Numbered from the stretch's first letter, positions 15,838 through 26,721 are shown. The stretch: DNA of 64,000 nt from Acidobacteriota bacterium (GCA_016195265.1 JACPZW010000014.1:1-64000), one strand, 5' to 3'. The notes: generated by a model from the letters alone, not told the origin. Program-made: numbers and translations.

Positions 15838-16618
15838 TGATGACTCCGGCGATTCTTCCAGCCCCTTTCCCGTCACGGCGATACGAGCACAGGACGTCTG
15901 CGTGACTCGCCGTGCAGAGCGCGGAGAGGTGGATGTTCGACGGCGCGAGCCGCGCGGCTTCGAGCTGATCGCACGCCGACCGCCAGCCGTCGAAATACCA
16001 ATGCGCTGGACGATCGCCGGGCCGAAACCAGGCGTCGATCTGCGCGCGTGAAAACCTCGCGCCTTCGAAACGCGCGCGGACGTCGGCGCCGACTTCGTAC
16101 CGCTCGGCACTGATGGACGGCCCGATCGCCGCGATGAGATCTTCCGGGCGGCTGCCGAATTCGCGCGTCAGGGCCTCGACCGCGGCGGACGGCACGCGAG
16201 CCGCCAGTCCGCGCCAGCCGGCGTGAGCCGCCGCCACGGCGCCCGTCTGTGTGTCGGCGATGAGCAGCGGGACGCAGTCCGCCGCCTGAATCGCCAGCGC
16301 CAGCGACGGGTCATTCGACACGATGATGTCGGCATCCATCACGTTGGCCGGACCGGCGCCCTCGCGGCAGATGATGACCGACGCGCCATGCACCTGGCGC
16401 ACACGCACAAGATGCCGGGGATCGACGTCGAGCGCGCCGGCGACTTGCTGCCAGTCCGCATCGGTCGCTGCGACCTGGGACCCAAGCGCCCACGCGCGCG
16501 TCGTAAAGAGGTGATGGGCGTGCGGCTCCAGCGCCCGGCACACGAGCGCGGGACCGGCAGGCGCTTGCACCCAGGCGAAACCGTCGGTAGGCTGAGGCAG
16601 CGTCAACGGCTCAGACAT
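15815..16618 (-). CDS. pgeF: PgeF/YfiH family purine nucleoside phosphorylase (laccase domain)
   Basis: 267 residues of the DUF152/Cu-oxidase_4 family. Members act on purine nucleosides, and E. coli YfiH also edits misincorporated serine from peptidoglycan precursors. Metal-binding landmarks are VRQVHGASVI near residue 77, QAADCVPLLIAD near 112 and AAHAGWRGLAARV near 130; TASHADVLCSYRRDG closes the domain. The start at 16618 is 14 bp from the divergent acpS start. The last residues (KLKLKS) come from the shared AACTGAA-type hairpin with rnhA. Function is inferred from the family. Confidence 0.9.
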   Translation of the reverse strand: MSEPLTLPQPTDGFAWVQAPAGPALVCRALEPHAHHLFTTRAWALGSQVAATDADWQQVAGALDVDPRHLVRVRQVHGASVIICREGAGPANVMDADIIVSNDPSLALAIQAADCVPLLIADTQTGAVAAAHAGWRGLAARVPSAAVEALTREFGSRPEDLIAAIGPSISAERYEVGADVRARFEGARFSRAQIDAWFRPGDRPAHWYFDGWRSACDQLEAARLAPSNIHLSALCTASHADVLCSYRRDGKGAGRIAGVIRKLKLKS

Positions 16619-16632
16619 TATTAGTAAGGTAC

Positions 16633-17016
16633 ATGTCGAACATCATCGGTCTTGGGCTCGACGCCACCGACATCGGCCGCATCGCCGACACCATCGCGCG
16701 CTACGGCGACCGCTTTCTCCACCGCATTTTCACCGACGGCGAAGTGGCTTACAGCAACCGTCGCCGCGAGCCGGCGATTCATTTTGCCGGTCGCTTCGCC
16801 GCAAAAGAGGCCGCGATGAAGGCGCTGGGCACCGGCCACTCGCACGGCGTCCTGTGGCGCGACGTCGAGGTCGTCCGGCGCGGCGGCCCTCCGCAACTGC
16901 AGTTGCACGGAGGCGCCGCGCGCCGATTTGCCGCGATGGGCGGGCGCTCGTCGCTGCTGACCATCACGCACTCCGACAAACTGGCAATGGCCCAGGTCCT
17001 CATCCTCGGCGAGTAA
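16633..17016 (+). CDS. acpS: Holo-[acyl-carrier-protein] synthase
   Basis: 127 residues. Transfers 4'-phosphopantetheine from CoA to the serine of apo-ACP, activating fatty acid synthesis. The two family signatures are GLGLDATDIGRI at the N-terminus (Mg-binding Asp) and FAGRFAAKEAAMKALGTG around residues 52-69 (catalytic Glu/Lys). TAAGG precedes the ATG. It is divergent from pgeF with only 14 bp between the start codons, so the promoters must overlap coding sequence. Confidence 0.95.
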   Translation: MSNIIGLGLDATDIGRIADTIARYGDRFLHRIFTDGEVAYSNRRREPAIHFAGRFAAKEAAMKALGTGHSHGVLWRDVEVVRRGGPPQLQLHGGAARRFAAMGGRSSLLTITHSDKLAMAQVLILGE

Positions 17017-17239
17017 CTTCGTCCGCCGAAGCGCGCAGGCGGAGCCGCAACCAGCGGCGTCATTTTCTCCCGCCACTCCCCGGTCGCGCACGCGGTACCG
17101 GTCCGGCCGGGCACAAGATCCGCCCACCCAGTCACTTCCGGCAACGCGTCCGATGTCGCCCGCCGGCATCGCGCTTGATCACACGTCACACGCCTGCTGC
17201 ACAGCAGCTCGAGGCGAGCTGCTAAAGAGGAGCGCGGAC

Positions 17240-17542
17240 ATGACGATCAAGATTACGCCCAACGACAAAGGTAACCCGCCGGGATTACTCGCGGACGCCG
17301 AGCTGCATTTCGGCAATGGACCGCTCGACGGCATGAAGCTGATCGGCTTCTCCATCTGGGAACGCCGCGGCGGCGGCGGCCGCAACGTGACGTTTCCGTC
17401 GCGTCAGTACACCGTCAACGGCGAGCGACGCAGCTTTGCGCTGCTCCGCCCGATCGTCGACAACACGGCGCAGAACAAGGTGCGGGAGCTGATCCTCGAA
17501 GCGTACGCCGAGTTCGAGGAGCGGTCGGCGGTCGCCAGCTAG
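17240..17542 (+). CDS. Small conserved-looking protein, SpoVG-like in pattern
   Basis: 100 residues, with AGAGGAG eight bases before the ATG. The pattern (ADAELHFGNGPLDGMKLIGF, then VTFPSRQYTVNGERRSFALL and a C-terminal helix RELILEAYAEFEE) resembles SpoVG-type nucleic-acid-binding proteins, in which a strand-rich domain is followed by a helix. The similarity is by eye and weak. The stop overlaps the stop of the convergent radical SAM gene by 4 bp. The preceding 220 bp hold a CGTCCGCC../..GGCGGAG-type dispersed palindrome and no gene. Confidence 0.6.
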   Translation: MTIKITPNDKGNPPGLLADAELHFGNGPLDGMKLIGFSIWERRGGGGRNVTFPSRQYTVNGERRSFALLRPIVDNTAQNKVRELILEAYAEFEERSAVAS

Positions 17543-19281
17543 ACCATCGGAAGAAGCTTCGCGTTCTCCTGCGCGCGCTTCGGCGGCAGCGTCCACTCTT
17601 CGCGGAGGCCTTTTTCGTACTCCGCCTGGAAGAACGCCGCTTTCATGCCGCCGTCGATGATGTCCCACGGGAGGAACGCGTCGCGACTGCGGTCGCGGAA
17701 GATGTAGAAGTCGCCGTCGATGCCGGCGTCGGCGACCGCCGCGCGCCAGTTCTGGCCGTTGCGCTCGGCGATCTCGATCACGGGGGCCACGCGCCGGTCG
17801 CCGAGCGACAGCAGCGCCTGGTAGTACGAGTTCCGCTCGGATTTGATGTTGAAGTACACGTTGTCGATGTCGGAGGTCAGCGAGCGCAGGCGCTTGATCT
17901 TGCGCTCGATGATCGCGGGATCCTCCATCGGGATCCACTGATAGGCCGTGCCGGGCTTCGGAATCAGCGGGTTGACGCTGCCCACGATCCGGCCGACCTG
18001 GCCCCGGACGCGAGCGTGCGCGAGCATGCGCTCGCGCATCTGCAGCGTCAGCTCGCGGATCGCCACGAGGTCCTCGTCTGTTTCCGTCGGGAGGCCGATC
18101 ATGTAGTAGAGCTTCAGGTTCTCGATGCCGCCCGCGAAGATCAGGTCGGCGCGATCGAGGATCTCGTCGTTCGTCACGGTCTTGTTGATGACGCGGCGGA
18201 GGCGATCGGATCCGGTTTCCGGCGCGATCGTGATCGACCGTTCGCCGCTCTCGCGCAGCACGCGGACGATCGGCTCGGTCAGATCGTCGAGCCGGAGCGA
18301 GGCGGGGCTGATCGCGTAGCCCATCTCGAGCAGGCGCGCGAGGATGCGCTCGATGTCAGGATGGTCGCAGAGCGCGATGGACACGAGGCCGACGCGGCTG
18401 GCGTGCGGGCGCGCGGCGGCGGCGATCTCCAGGATGCGGTCGGTCGGGAACGCGCGCACCGGCAGGTAGTTGTAGCCGGCCCAGCAGAAGCGGCAGAGGT
18501 TCGCGCAGCCGCGCACGACTTCGATAAGGAGGCGCGAACCGAACTCGGTGTCGGGCGTGAAGATGCTCGTCGCCGGCGGATCCACGGCCTCGGTCGTCTT
18601 GAGCGCGGCCTTCCGGACCGGCAACGGCGCGTCCACGCCGGCGTGGACCGTGTAGCCGGCGAGCGTGCCGTCCGGCGTGTACCGCGGTTCGTAGAACGAC
18701 GGCACGTAGAACCCGCGCTCTTTCGCCAGCAGCCGCAGGAGGTCGGCGCGATCGGTGGCGGCGGAATACGCGCGGCGGAATCCGGGGACCAGCGCTTCGC
18801 CCTCGCCCGCGGCGATGACGTCGGCGAACGGCGCGAGCGGTTCAGGGTTGACGAACGTCACGGCGCCGCCGACGACGACGAGCGGGTGTCGCGTCGTGCG
18901 ATCCGCGGCGCGGGCGGGCAGGCCGGCGAGGCGCAGCAGGGTCAGTACGTTCACGTAGTCCCACTCGAAGGAGACGGAGAACGCGATGACGTCGAAATCA
19001 CCGACCGGGGTCTGCGACTCGAGGGTCAGCAGGGGCGCGTGCGCCGCGCTCAGCGCCGCGAGCTCCTGCTTCGGCGGCAGGAAGAACCGCTCGCAGACGA
19101 TGCCGTCTTCGGCGTTGAACAGTTTGTAGAGCGTCTGGAAGCCGAGATTGGACATCCCGACCCAATAGGTGTTCGGGAACGCGAGGGCGATGCGCAGGCG
19201 GTCGCCGTGCGGCTTTTTCGTGTAGCCGATCTCTTTGGCGAGGGTGGAGAGTGCGCGTTCGCGCTGTTCCCAGGAATTCAT
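17539..19281 (-). CDS. B12-binding-type radical SAM protein
   Basis: 580 residues. An N-terminal Rossmann-like B12-binding-type region (FPNTYWVGMSNLGFQTLY, then FDVIAFSVSFEWDYVN) precedes a radical SAM core. The cluster motif RGCANLCRFCWAG (C-x3-C-x2-C) lies near residue 255, and later motifs are SLRLDDLTEPIV, ITIAPETGSDRLR and KLYYMIGLPTET. This is the architecture of the TIGR03960-like group, whose substrate is unknown to me. The ATG at 19281 is chosen over the GTG at 19290, because GAGGGG lies eight bases upstream of the ATG but abuts the GTG. That ribosome-binding site is part of a CCCCTCGA../..TCGAGGGG palindrome. Confidence 0.85.
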   Translation of the reverse strand: MNSWEQRERALSTLAKEIGYTKKPHGDRLRIALAFPNTYWVGMSNLGFQTLYKLFNAEDGIVCERFFLPPKQELAALSAAHAPLLTLESQTPVGDFDVIAFSVSFEWDYVNVLTLLRLAGLPARAADRTTRHPLVVVGGAVTFVNPEPLAPFADVIAAGEGEALVPGFRRAYSAATDRADLLRLLAKERGFYVPSFYEPRYTPDGTLAGYTVHAGVDAPLPVRKAALKTTEAVDPPATSIFTPDTEFGSRLLIEVVRGCANLCRFCWAGYNYLPVRAFPTDRILEIAAAARPHASRVGLVSIALCDHPDIERILARLLEMGYAISPASLRLDDLTEPIVRVLRESGERSITIAPETGSDRLRRVINKTVTNDEILDRADLIFAGGIENLKLYYMIGLPTETDEDLVAIRELTLQMRERMLAHARVRGQVGRIVGSVNPLIPKPGTAYQWIPMEDPAIIERKIKRLRSLTSDIDNVYFNIKSERNSYYQALLSLGDRRVAPVIEIAERNGQNWRAAVADAGIDGDFYIFRDRSRDAFLPWDIIDGGMKAAFFQAEYEKGLREEWTLPPKRAQENAKLLPMV

Positions 19282-19289
19282 GCGTGACA

Positions 19290-19335
19290 CCCCTCGAGCC
19301 GAATCGAGGGGCCTGCCCCGAGCATAGTCGAGGGG
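19290..19335. repeat. Palindromic element CCCCTCGA/TCGAGGGG upstream of the radical SAM gene
   Basis: CCCCTCGA-6 nt-TCGAGGGG is followed by a second imperfect pair, CCCCGA..TCGAGGGG. The minus-strand GAGGGG of the element acts as the likely ribosome-binding site of the adjacent gene. Confidence 0.7.
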
Positions 19336-19423
19336 TCCGGGCGCTGACGCTCACACGCCGGCGTTCTCGAATGCCGTGGATCTATTTACTCTACCATCGA
19401 CACCGAGACCGCTGACGCCCCGC

Positions 19424-20755
19424 TCAGCCCTCCTGACGGCGCAGGAAGGCCGGGACGTCGAACGCGACGTTCACGTCTTCATCGGGCTTTCGCATGTCGT
19501 CGAACGCGTCGCTCGCGGGCGCGCGCGCTCCGGGTTCCGCCGTGGGAGCAGCGGGCGTCGCGGCGGGCATCGGCAGATCGAGGAGCGGACGCCGCGCCAT
19601 GGACAAAGACAGGCGCGACACAGGAATCGACGCCGCGCCGGTGGACGCCCCATCGGCGCGCCGCGCGTCGTACTGCGTCATGTCCACCGGCGTCGTGGCG
19701 GCCGACACAATCGGGCGCGCAGCCACCTGCGGTCCGAATCCCGTCGCGATGACCGTGATCTTGACCCTGCCCTTCAGCTGCGGATCCACGACGGCGCCAA
19801 AGATGATGTTGGCGTCCTCGTCGGCGGCTTCCTGGACGATGCACGACGCTTCGCTCACCTCGACCAGCGACAGATCGGGCCCGCCAGTGACGTTGATGAT
19901 GACGCCGCGCGCGCCGTTCACCGACGCGCCTTCGAGCAGCGGGCTCGAGATCGCGCGGCGCGCGGCTTCCATCGCGCGGTCCGCGCCCTCGGCGATGCCC
20001 GTGCCCATCATCGCGAGACCCATGCCGGACATGATCGTCTTCACGTCCGCAAAATCGAGATTGATGAGCCCCGGCACCAGGATCAGATCGCAGATGCCCT
20101 GAATCGCCTGCCGCAGCACATCGTCGGCGGTCGCGAAGGCGTCGGTCAGCGGCGTCGTGCGATCGATGATCGTCAGCAGCCGCTCGTTGGGAATCGTGAT
20201 GATCGTGTCCACGCAGTCGCGGAGCATCTCGAGACCGCGCTCGGCCTGGATCTGCCGCTTCTTCCCTTCGAACTTGAACGGCTTGGTCACGACGGCCACG
20301 GTGAGCGCGCCGAGCTCGCTCGCGAGGCTCGCGATGACGGGCGCCGCGCCCGTGCCGGTGCCGCCGCCCAGGCCGGTCGTGACGAAGATCATGTCGGCGC
20401 CGTCAAGCGCCTGGATGATCTCCTCGGTGTCTTCGAGCGCCGCCTGACGGCCGATCGTCGGATCGGCCCCCGCGCCTAGACCTTTGGTCAGCTTGGCGCC
20501 GATCTGCAGCTTCACCGGAGCGGCGTTCGTGCGCAGCGCCTGCAGGTCGGTGTTGGCGACGATGAACTCGACGCCCTCCAGGCCCGTGCGGACCATGCGG
20601 TTGACGGCGTTGCCGCCGCCGCCGCCCACGCCGATCACTTTGATCTTCGCGGCGCTTCGCTCTTCTTCGAGGTGCAGTCTCATCCCCTTCGTGTCCTTCG
20701 CGTCCTTGGTGTCCTTTGTGTCTCTGCCGTCGTGCGGCGTCTTGTGGTCAGCCAT
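19424..20755 (-). CDS. ftsZ: Cell division GTPase FtsZ
   Basis: 443 residues; polymerises into the Z-ring. Tubulin-family motifs are present: [22 protein letters not shown], the GTP-binding [15 protein letters not shown] and the T7-loop region [14 protein letters not shown] proline/alanine-rich linker leads to the conserved C-terminal tail VPAFLRRQ that binds FtsA. The N-terminus is unusual: residues 11-24 ([13 protein letters not shown]) are encoded by AAGGACAC nonamer repeats. The GGGAG eight bases before the ATG at 20755 supports the long form. The ATG at 20683 (MRLHLEEE) is the family-typical start but has only an abutting GGGG. Last gene of the division cluster. Confidence 0.97.
   Translation of the reverse strand: MADHKTPHDGRDTKDTKDAKDTKGMRLHLEEERSAAKIKVIGVGGGGGNAVNRMVRTGLEGVEFIVANTDLQALRTNAAPVKLQIGAKLTKGLGAGADPTIGRQAALEDTEEIIQALDGADMIFVTTGLGGGTGTGAAPVIASLASELGALTVAVVTKPFKFEGKKRQIQAERGLEMLRDCVDTIITIPNERLLTIIDRTTPLTDAFATADDVLRQAIQGICDLILVPGLINLDFADVKTIMSGMGLAMMGTGIAEGADRAMEAARRAISSPLLEGASVNGARGVIINVTGGPDLSLVEVSEASCIVQEAADEDANIIFGAVVDPQLKGRVKITVIATGFGPQVAARPIVSAATTPVDMTQYDARRADGASTGAASIPVSRLSLSMARRPLLDLPMPAATPAAPTAEPGARAPASDAFDDMRKPDEDVNVAFDVPAFLRRQEG
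20684..20725. repeat. Nonamer repeats AAGGACAC(A/C/G) at the ftsZ 5' end
   Basis: On the minus strand, AAGGACACA, AAGGACACC, AAGGACGCG and AAGGACACG follow one another. The nine-base period preserves the reading frame and yields K-D-T triplets. Confidence 0.8.
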
Positions 20756-20810
20756 TCGATGTGCTCCCTGTAACGTGGTCGCGCGGGCGTCGTCGCCCCC
20801 GGGACGTAGC

Positions 20811-20828
20811 GCAGGCCTTCAGGCCTGC
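20811..20828. repeat. Palindrome GCAGGCC-TTCA-GGCCTGC between ftsA and ftsZ
   Basis: Perfect 7-bp arms, preceded by ACGTAGC. It lies just after the ftsA stop in the ftsA-ftsZ gap. No T-tract. The element resembles the other dispersed palindromes that carry a CGTAG flank. Confidence 0.65.
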
Positions 20829-20831
20829 CGA

Positions 20832-22073
20832 TCAGAAGAACTCCTTGAACAACCCGCGCAGCCGGCCGGCCGCGCGCACGAGCGCGCCCGCGCCCACCGG
20901 CGTCCGCGCCGCTTCACCCATGACGTTGCGATAGCCGTAGAGCACGAGGCCGACGCCGGTCGCGAACGTCGGGCTGTTCACGTGATCGGCGAGGCCGCCG
21001 ACGCCGACCGGACACCCGCGGCGGATCGGCAGATCGAAGATCTGCTCCGCGATCTCGGGCATGCCGTCGAGAATCGCGCCGCCGCCGGTGAGCACGATGC
21101 CGGAGTTCAGGCTCTTCTCGTGTCCGGCGCGGCGGATCTCGTCCCAGACCAGATGGAAGATTTCTTCGGCGCGCGGCTGGAGGATCTCCGACAGGATGCG
21201 GCGCGCCATCACGCGCGGCTTGCGTCCGCCGACGCTGGCGACCTCCATCGTGTCGTCTTCGTCGACCATCCCCGAGAGCGCGCACCCGCACTTGCGTTTG
21301 ATCTTTTCCGCTTCGGGCACCGGCGTCCGAAGACCGACCGCGATGTCGTTGGTGAAGTGATCGCCGCCGACGCCGACGACGGCCGTGTGCCACAGGCTGC
21401 CGCGCTCGTAGATCGCGATGTCCGTCGTCCCGCCGCCGACATCCACGAGCGCGACGCCGAGCTCCTTCTCGTCGTCGGTCAGCACGGCATCGCTCGCCGC
21501 GAGCTGCTCGACGACGGTTTCCTTCACGGTGACGCCCGCCCGGTTCACGCAGGCGACGATGTTCTGCGTCGAGCTCTGGCTGCCGGTGACAATGTGGACG
21601 TTGACCTCGAGTCGCGCGCCCGTCATGCCGACCGGCGCGCCGATGCCGTCCTGCTCGTCGACGACGAAATCCTGCGGCAGCACGTGCAGGATTTCGCGGC
21701 CGGCCGGCAGCGAGACGGCCTTGGCCGCGTCGATCGCGCGCCGCACGTCCTCGCGCGTGATCTCGCGGTTCTTTCCGGCGACGGCGATGACGCCGCGGCT
21801 GTTGAAGCCCTTGATGTGCGGGCCAGACAGCGCGAGGTGCACGGAATCGATTTCGACGCCCGCCATCAGCTCGGCTTCCTCGATCGCCTTCTTGATGGAT
21901 TCGACCGCGGCTTCGAGGTTGACGACGACGCCGCGCCGGATCCCGCGCGACTCGGCCACGCCAAGCCCGACGACGTCGAGCCCCTCGCCGGCGTCCAGCA
22001 TCTCGCCGACCACGGCCGTCACCTTGGACGTCCCGACGTCGAGCCCCACCACGTACCGTTCTTTTCGCGCCAC
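20832..22073 (-). CDS. ftsA: Cell division protein FtsA
   Basis: 413 residues; actin-like ATPase that tethers FtsZ to the membrane and recruits divisome proteins. ATP-binding motifs are GLDVGTSKVTAVVGE at the N-terminus, ALVDVGGGTTDIAIY at about 208 and GIVLTGGGAILDGMPE at about 335. The 1C domain lies between about 85 and 165. The terminal RLRGLFKEFF is the amphipathic membrane-targeting helix. GTG start. It is preceded by a CCCCC/GGGGG hairpin after ftsQ and followed by a GCAGGCC palindrome before ftsZ. Confidence 0.97.
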   Translation of the reverse strand: MARKERYVVGLDVGTSKVTAVVGEMLDAGEGLDVVGLGVAESRGIRRGVVVNLEAAVESIKKAIEEAELMAGVEIDSVHLALSGPHIKGFNSRGVIAVAGKNREITREDVRRAIDAAKAVSLPAGREILHVLPQDFVVDEQDGIGAPVGMTGARLEVNVHIVTGSQSSTQNIVACVNRAGVTVKETVVEQLAASDAVLTDDEKELGVALVDVGGGTTDIAIYERGSLWHTAVVGVGGDHFTNDIAVGLRTPVPEAEKIKRKCGCALSGMVDEDDTMEVASVGGRKPRVMARRILSEILQPRAEEIFHLVWDEIRRAGHEKSLNSGIVLTGGGAILDGMPEIAEQIFDLPIRRGCPVGVGGLADHVNSPTFATGVGLVLYGYRNVMGEAARTPVGAGALVRAAGRLRGLFKEFF

Positions 22074-22085
22074 GTCTCCTCCAAG

Positions 22086-22104
22086 CCCCCAGGGCCTCCG
22101 GGGG
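22086..22104. repeat. Short palindrome between ftsQ and ftsA
   Basis: CCCCC-AGGGCCTCC-GGGGG directly abuts the ftsQ stop codon. It resembles the CCGGGG..CCCCGG elements in mutS2 and the acyl-CoA dehydrogenase gene. Confidence 0.5.
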
Positions 22105-22937
22105 TTATCGCTTCGGTTCGATCCGCACCGGCTTGCCGGCCGGCCGCACGTACACGCGATCGTCGAACCGCATATCCACGTAGTCGATGTCTGGCACGCG
22201 CTCGCGCAGCGTCGTCGCGAGGTCGAGATACGACTGCAGCCGCGGCAGAAACTGGTCGTCGCCGAGCTGCACGACGGCCGGATCGCCGGTGAGGATCACG
22301 AGCGCGTTGTGCAGATCGGCCACGTCGATCTGCGACAGCCGCCGCGCGATCTGCGGCTTCGGCCGCAGCGCCGCGATCAGGCGCGCCGCGAATTCCGCCC
22401 GCGCTTCGTCGGTCAGCGATCCACCGTCGGACATCGTCAGGCCGTCGACAATCGGCAGATCGAGATCGGCGTACTGCGGGCCGTACTGATCGATGATCAC
22501 GCCGTGCTCGTCGACGAGATACATCTCGCCGTTGATGCGGGCGATGCCCATCGGCATCCGCTCGGAAATCAGCACCTCCACTGTGGACGGCAGCGATCGC
22601 CGGAGCGCGGCCTCGCGGACCCACGGCGACGCCTGCAGACGCGTGCGCCACGTGTCGAGGTTGGTCCACAGCAGGCTCTCGCCCTGGAGGCCGCCCAGCA
22701 TGTTGAGCACTTCGCCCTTCGACAGCCGTGTGTTGCCGCGCACGACGATGCGATCGATCCGCAGCACGTGGGCGTTCGCCGTGACCGCGCCGCCGCGATA
22801 CAGGCCGAACGCGAGCAGCGCGGCCAGCGCGCCGTACTGCAGCGCGGGCCTGACCCACGCGCGCCACTGGCGCCGCCGGCGCGCCGGCTTGACGTGGTGG
22901 CGGCGGAACCGGCGATCGGCCGGCGCGGCAATCGCGC

Positions 22938-22941
<4 letters not shown>
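22105..22941 (-). CDS. ftsQ: Cell division protein FtsQ (POTRA domain)
   Basis: 278 residues. A basic cytoplasmic N-terminus (RRHHVKPARRRRQW), one membrane helix (about 31-48) and a periplasmic POTRA domain beginning IDRIVVRGNTRLSKGEVLNML lead to a beta domain with LYLVDEHGVIIDQYG. It links FtsL/FtsB and other divisome parts. The GTG start overlaps the murC stop (GTGA), indicating coupling. Confidence 0.93.
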
Positions 22942-24443
<1,502 letters not shown>

Positions 24444-24450
24444 GGCGGCC

Positions 24451-25563
24451 TCACTTCTTCACCAACGCCAGCGCCCGATCGACGATCACTCTCGCCGCGT
24501 CGGGACGCGCGAGCGATCGCGCCGCCGCCGACATCCCGCGCCGCCGATCCGGATCGCCCGTGAGCGCCGCGATGCGGTCCGCGAGCGCCGCACCCGAGAG
24601 ATCGGCCTGCAGCAGCAGCTCCGCGGCGCCCGCGGCCTGCAGCACTTCGGCGTTCCGCCGCTGGTGATCGTCGGTCGCGCTCGGCAGCGGAATCAGAATC
24701 GCCGCCTTGCCCGCCGCCGTGATCTCCGCCAGCGTCGTCGCGCCGGCGCGGCAGACGACTACGTCCGCCTGTCCGAGCCGCCGTCCCATGTCGTAGACGA
24801 ACGGCTCGACGTCGGCCTGAAGCCCCGCTTGCCGGTAGGCGGTGCGCACCATCTCCACGTCTCGCTCTCCCGTCTGGTGAACGAGACGAAGACGCGAACC
24901 GCCGGCCGCCAGCCGCGACGCTGCCTCCACCATGGCCACGTTGATTGCGTGCGCGCCCTGAGAGCCGCCAAAAACTAGGATCCGTGTGACGGATGCGTGG
25001 TCATCGCCTTCCGACTCCCGTTCTGGTCCTGCCGTCGCGAAAAACTCCGGCCGGACCGGGTTACCGCTGACGAACGCCTTGGATCCGAAAAACGTCTGCG
25101 TCGAGTCGAACGTCACCGCCGCCGCCTGCACCACCCGCGCGAGCAGCCGGTTCGTGAGTCCCGGCACCGCGTTCTGTTCCAGCAACATCGTCGGCACGCC
25201 GCGCAGCGCCGCGGTCAACACGACCGGACCCGCGCTGTAGCCGCCGACGCCGATCACGAGATCCGGCCGCCGCGCCGACACGATCTCCCAGCTGTCGAGC
25301 AGACTGATCGGGACGAGCGCCGCGCCGCGCACGCGCTCCACGAGTGACTTTCCTTTCACGCCCGCGCTCCTGATCAGATCCAGCGGAAACCCCTCGCGCG
25401 GGACCACGCGGGCCTCGAGTCCGCGCGCCGTGCCCGCAAACGAAATCCGCGCGTCCGGCCGCCGCGCCAGCAATTCGCGCGCAACCGCGATCCCCGGATA
25501 CAGGTGACCGCCGGTGCCGCCACCGGCCATCACCACTGACAAGGGGACGGGTGTCTTGCCCAT
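24451..25563 (-). CDS. murG: UDP-N-acetylglucosamine transferase MurG
   Basis: About 370 residues; adds GlcNAc to lipid I to form lipid II at the inner membrane face. GT28 landmarks are MAGGGTGGHLYPGIAVA at the N-terminus, GVGGYSAGPVVLTAAL, LEQNAVPGLTNRLLA, VFGGSQGAHAIN and CRAGATTLAEITAAG. Three starts are possible: GTG 25593, ATG 25563 and ATG 25530. The extra N-terminal residues of the longer forms (GKTPVPLS and upstream) are written by a 17-bp inverted repeat spanning the ftsW-murG junction. I list the ATG at 25563, with moderate confidence in the start only. Confidence 0.93.
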   Translation of the reverse strand: MGKTPVPLSVVMAGGGTGGHLYPGIAVARELLARRPDARISFAGTARGLEARVVPREGFPLDLIRSAGVKGKSLVERVRGAALVPISLLDSWEIVSARRPDLVIGVGGYSAGPVVLTAALRGVPTMLLEQNAVPGLTNRLLARVVQAAAVTFDSTQTFFGSKAFVSGNPVRPEFFATAGPERESEGDDHASVTRILVFGGSQGAHAINVAMVEAASRLAAGGSRLRLVHQTGERDVEMVRTAYRQAGLQADVEPFVYDMGRRLGQADVVVCRAGATTLAEITAAGKAAILIPLPSATDDHQRRNAEVLQAAGAAELLLQADLSGAALADRIAALTGDPDRRRGMSAAARSLARPDAARVIVDRALALVKK

Positions 25564-25614
25564 CCCGCTGGCCGGCTTCGAGGCACTCGTCACGACGAAG
25601 ACACCCGTCCCCTT
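25541..25614. repeat. 17-bp perfect inverted repeat at the ftsW-murG junction
   Basis: AAGGGGACGGGTGTCTT and its exact reverse complement are separated by 40 bp. The element spans from four bases after the ftsW stop into the first codons of murG, covering its translation start region. It belongs to the GGGGACGGG family also seen at 43423 and 60448. Confidence 0.92.
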
Positions 25615-25617
25615 CCT

Positions 25618-26721
25618 TCATGCCTCGAACGACGACGCGTGCTGCGACACGTTCAACAAGATCCCCATGCCCACGAGATTGATCAGCAGCGACGATCCGC
25701 CCGCGCTCACGAACGGCAGCGGGATCCCCTTCGTCGGCAGGAGTCCCAGCACGACGCTGATGTTCACCAGCGCCTGCACGGCGACCATCGTCGTCAGGCC
25801 AAGTGCGAGGAACGCGCCGAACGTGTCCGGCGCGCGCAGCGCGACCCGCAGTCCGCGCCACGTCACCACGCAGAAGCACAGCAGCACGACCGTCGCGCCC
25901 ACGAGCCCGAGCTCTTCGGAGATCACCGAGTAGATGAAGTCGGTGTGCGGCTCGGGCAGATAGAAGAGCTTCTGCACGCCGTTCATCAGCCCGCGGCCCC
26001 AGACGCCGCCGGTGCCGACCGCGATGAGCGACTGGATGATCTGGAACCCGTCGCCGAGCGGGTCGTCCCAGGGATTGAGAAACGCGAGCGTCCGGCGGCG
26101 ACGGTACGCGGAGCCCATCACGACGATGTAGAGCACGGGCAGCGACGCGAGGATCACGCCGAAGACGTAGCGGTAGTTCAGGCCGGCCGCGAACACCATC
26201 ACCGCGGCGATGAGCACGAGCGACATCGACGTGCCGAAGTCGGGCTCGGGCAGAATCAGCGCGACGAGTCCGAGCACGAGGCACGCAATCGGCGCGAGCG
26301 CGTACTTCGCGTCGTCGATGCGATGCATCCGCCGTTCGAGCAGCGCGGCGATGAAGAAGATCGCGACGAGCTTGGCGAGCTCAGACGGCTGCACGCCGAA
26401 GCCGCCGATGCCGAACCAGCGCCGGGCGCCGTTGACCGGCGAGCTGAAGAACACGCCGATCAGCGCCAGCACCACGCAGGCGAGGCCGCTCCAGATGAAG
26501 ATCGGCTCGCGGTAGTAGCGATAGTCGATCTGCATCACGACGTACAGCATCGCCATGCCGAGCAGTGCCCACATGCTCTGCCGGAGCAGGAACATCGACG
26601 GCTTGCCGAAGCGCTCGAGGCCGACGACGGCCGAGGCGCTGTAGACCATGACGATGCTGATGCCCACCAGCAGCAGGGTCGCGAGAAACAGCACGCGGTC
26701 GGACTTCAGTTTTCTGGCCAT
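25618..26721 (-). CDS. ftsW: Lipid II polymerase/cell division protein FtsW (SEDS)
   Basis: 367 residues with about ten hydrophobic segments. SEDS glycosyltransferase that polymerises lipid II together with FtsI. Signatures are FGIGGFGVQPSELAKL, LPEPDFGTSMSLV with the catalytic-region aspartate, LGDGFQIIQSLIAVG, EPHTDFIYSVISEELG and GIPLPFVSAGGSSLL. The ATG at 26721 (MARKLKSDR) is chosen because the track's 25 additional residues lie in repeat-rich intergenic DNA. The 390-bp gap upstream, unusual for this otherwise tight cluster, is filled with repeats. Confidence 0.95.
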   Translation of the reverse strand: MARKLKSDRVLFLATLLLVGISIVMVYSASAVVGLERFGKPSMFLLRQSMWALLGMAMLYVVMQIDYRYYREPIFIWSGLACVVLALIGVFFSSPVNGARRWFGIGGFGVQPSELAKLVAIFFIAALLERRMHRIDDAKYALAPIACLVLGLVALILPEPDFGTSMSLVLIAAVMVFAAGLNYRYVFGVILASLPVLYIVVMGSAYRRRRTLAFLNPWDDPLGDGFQIIQSLIAVGTGGVWGRGLMNGVQKLFYLPEPHTDFIYSVISEELGLVGATVVLLCFCVVTWRGLRVALRAPDTFGAFLALGLTTMVAVQALVNISVVLGLLPTKGIPLPFVSAGGSSLLINLVGMGILLNVSQHASSFEA

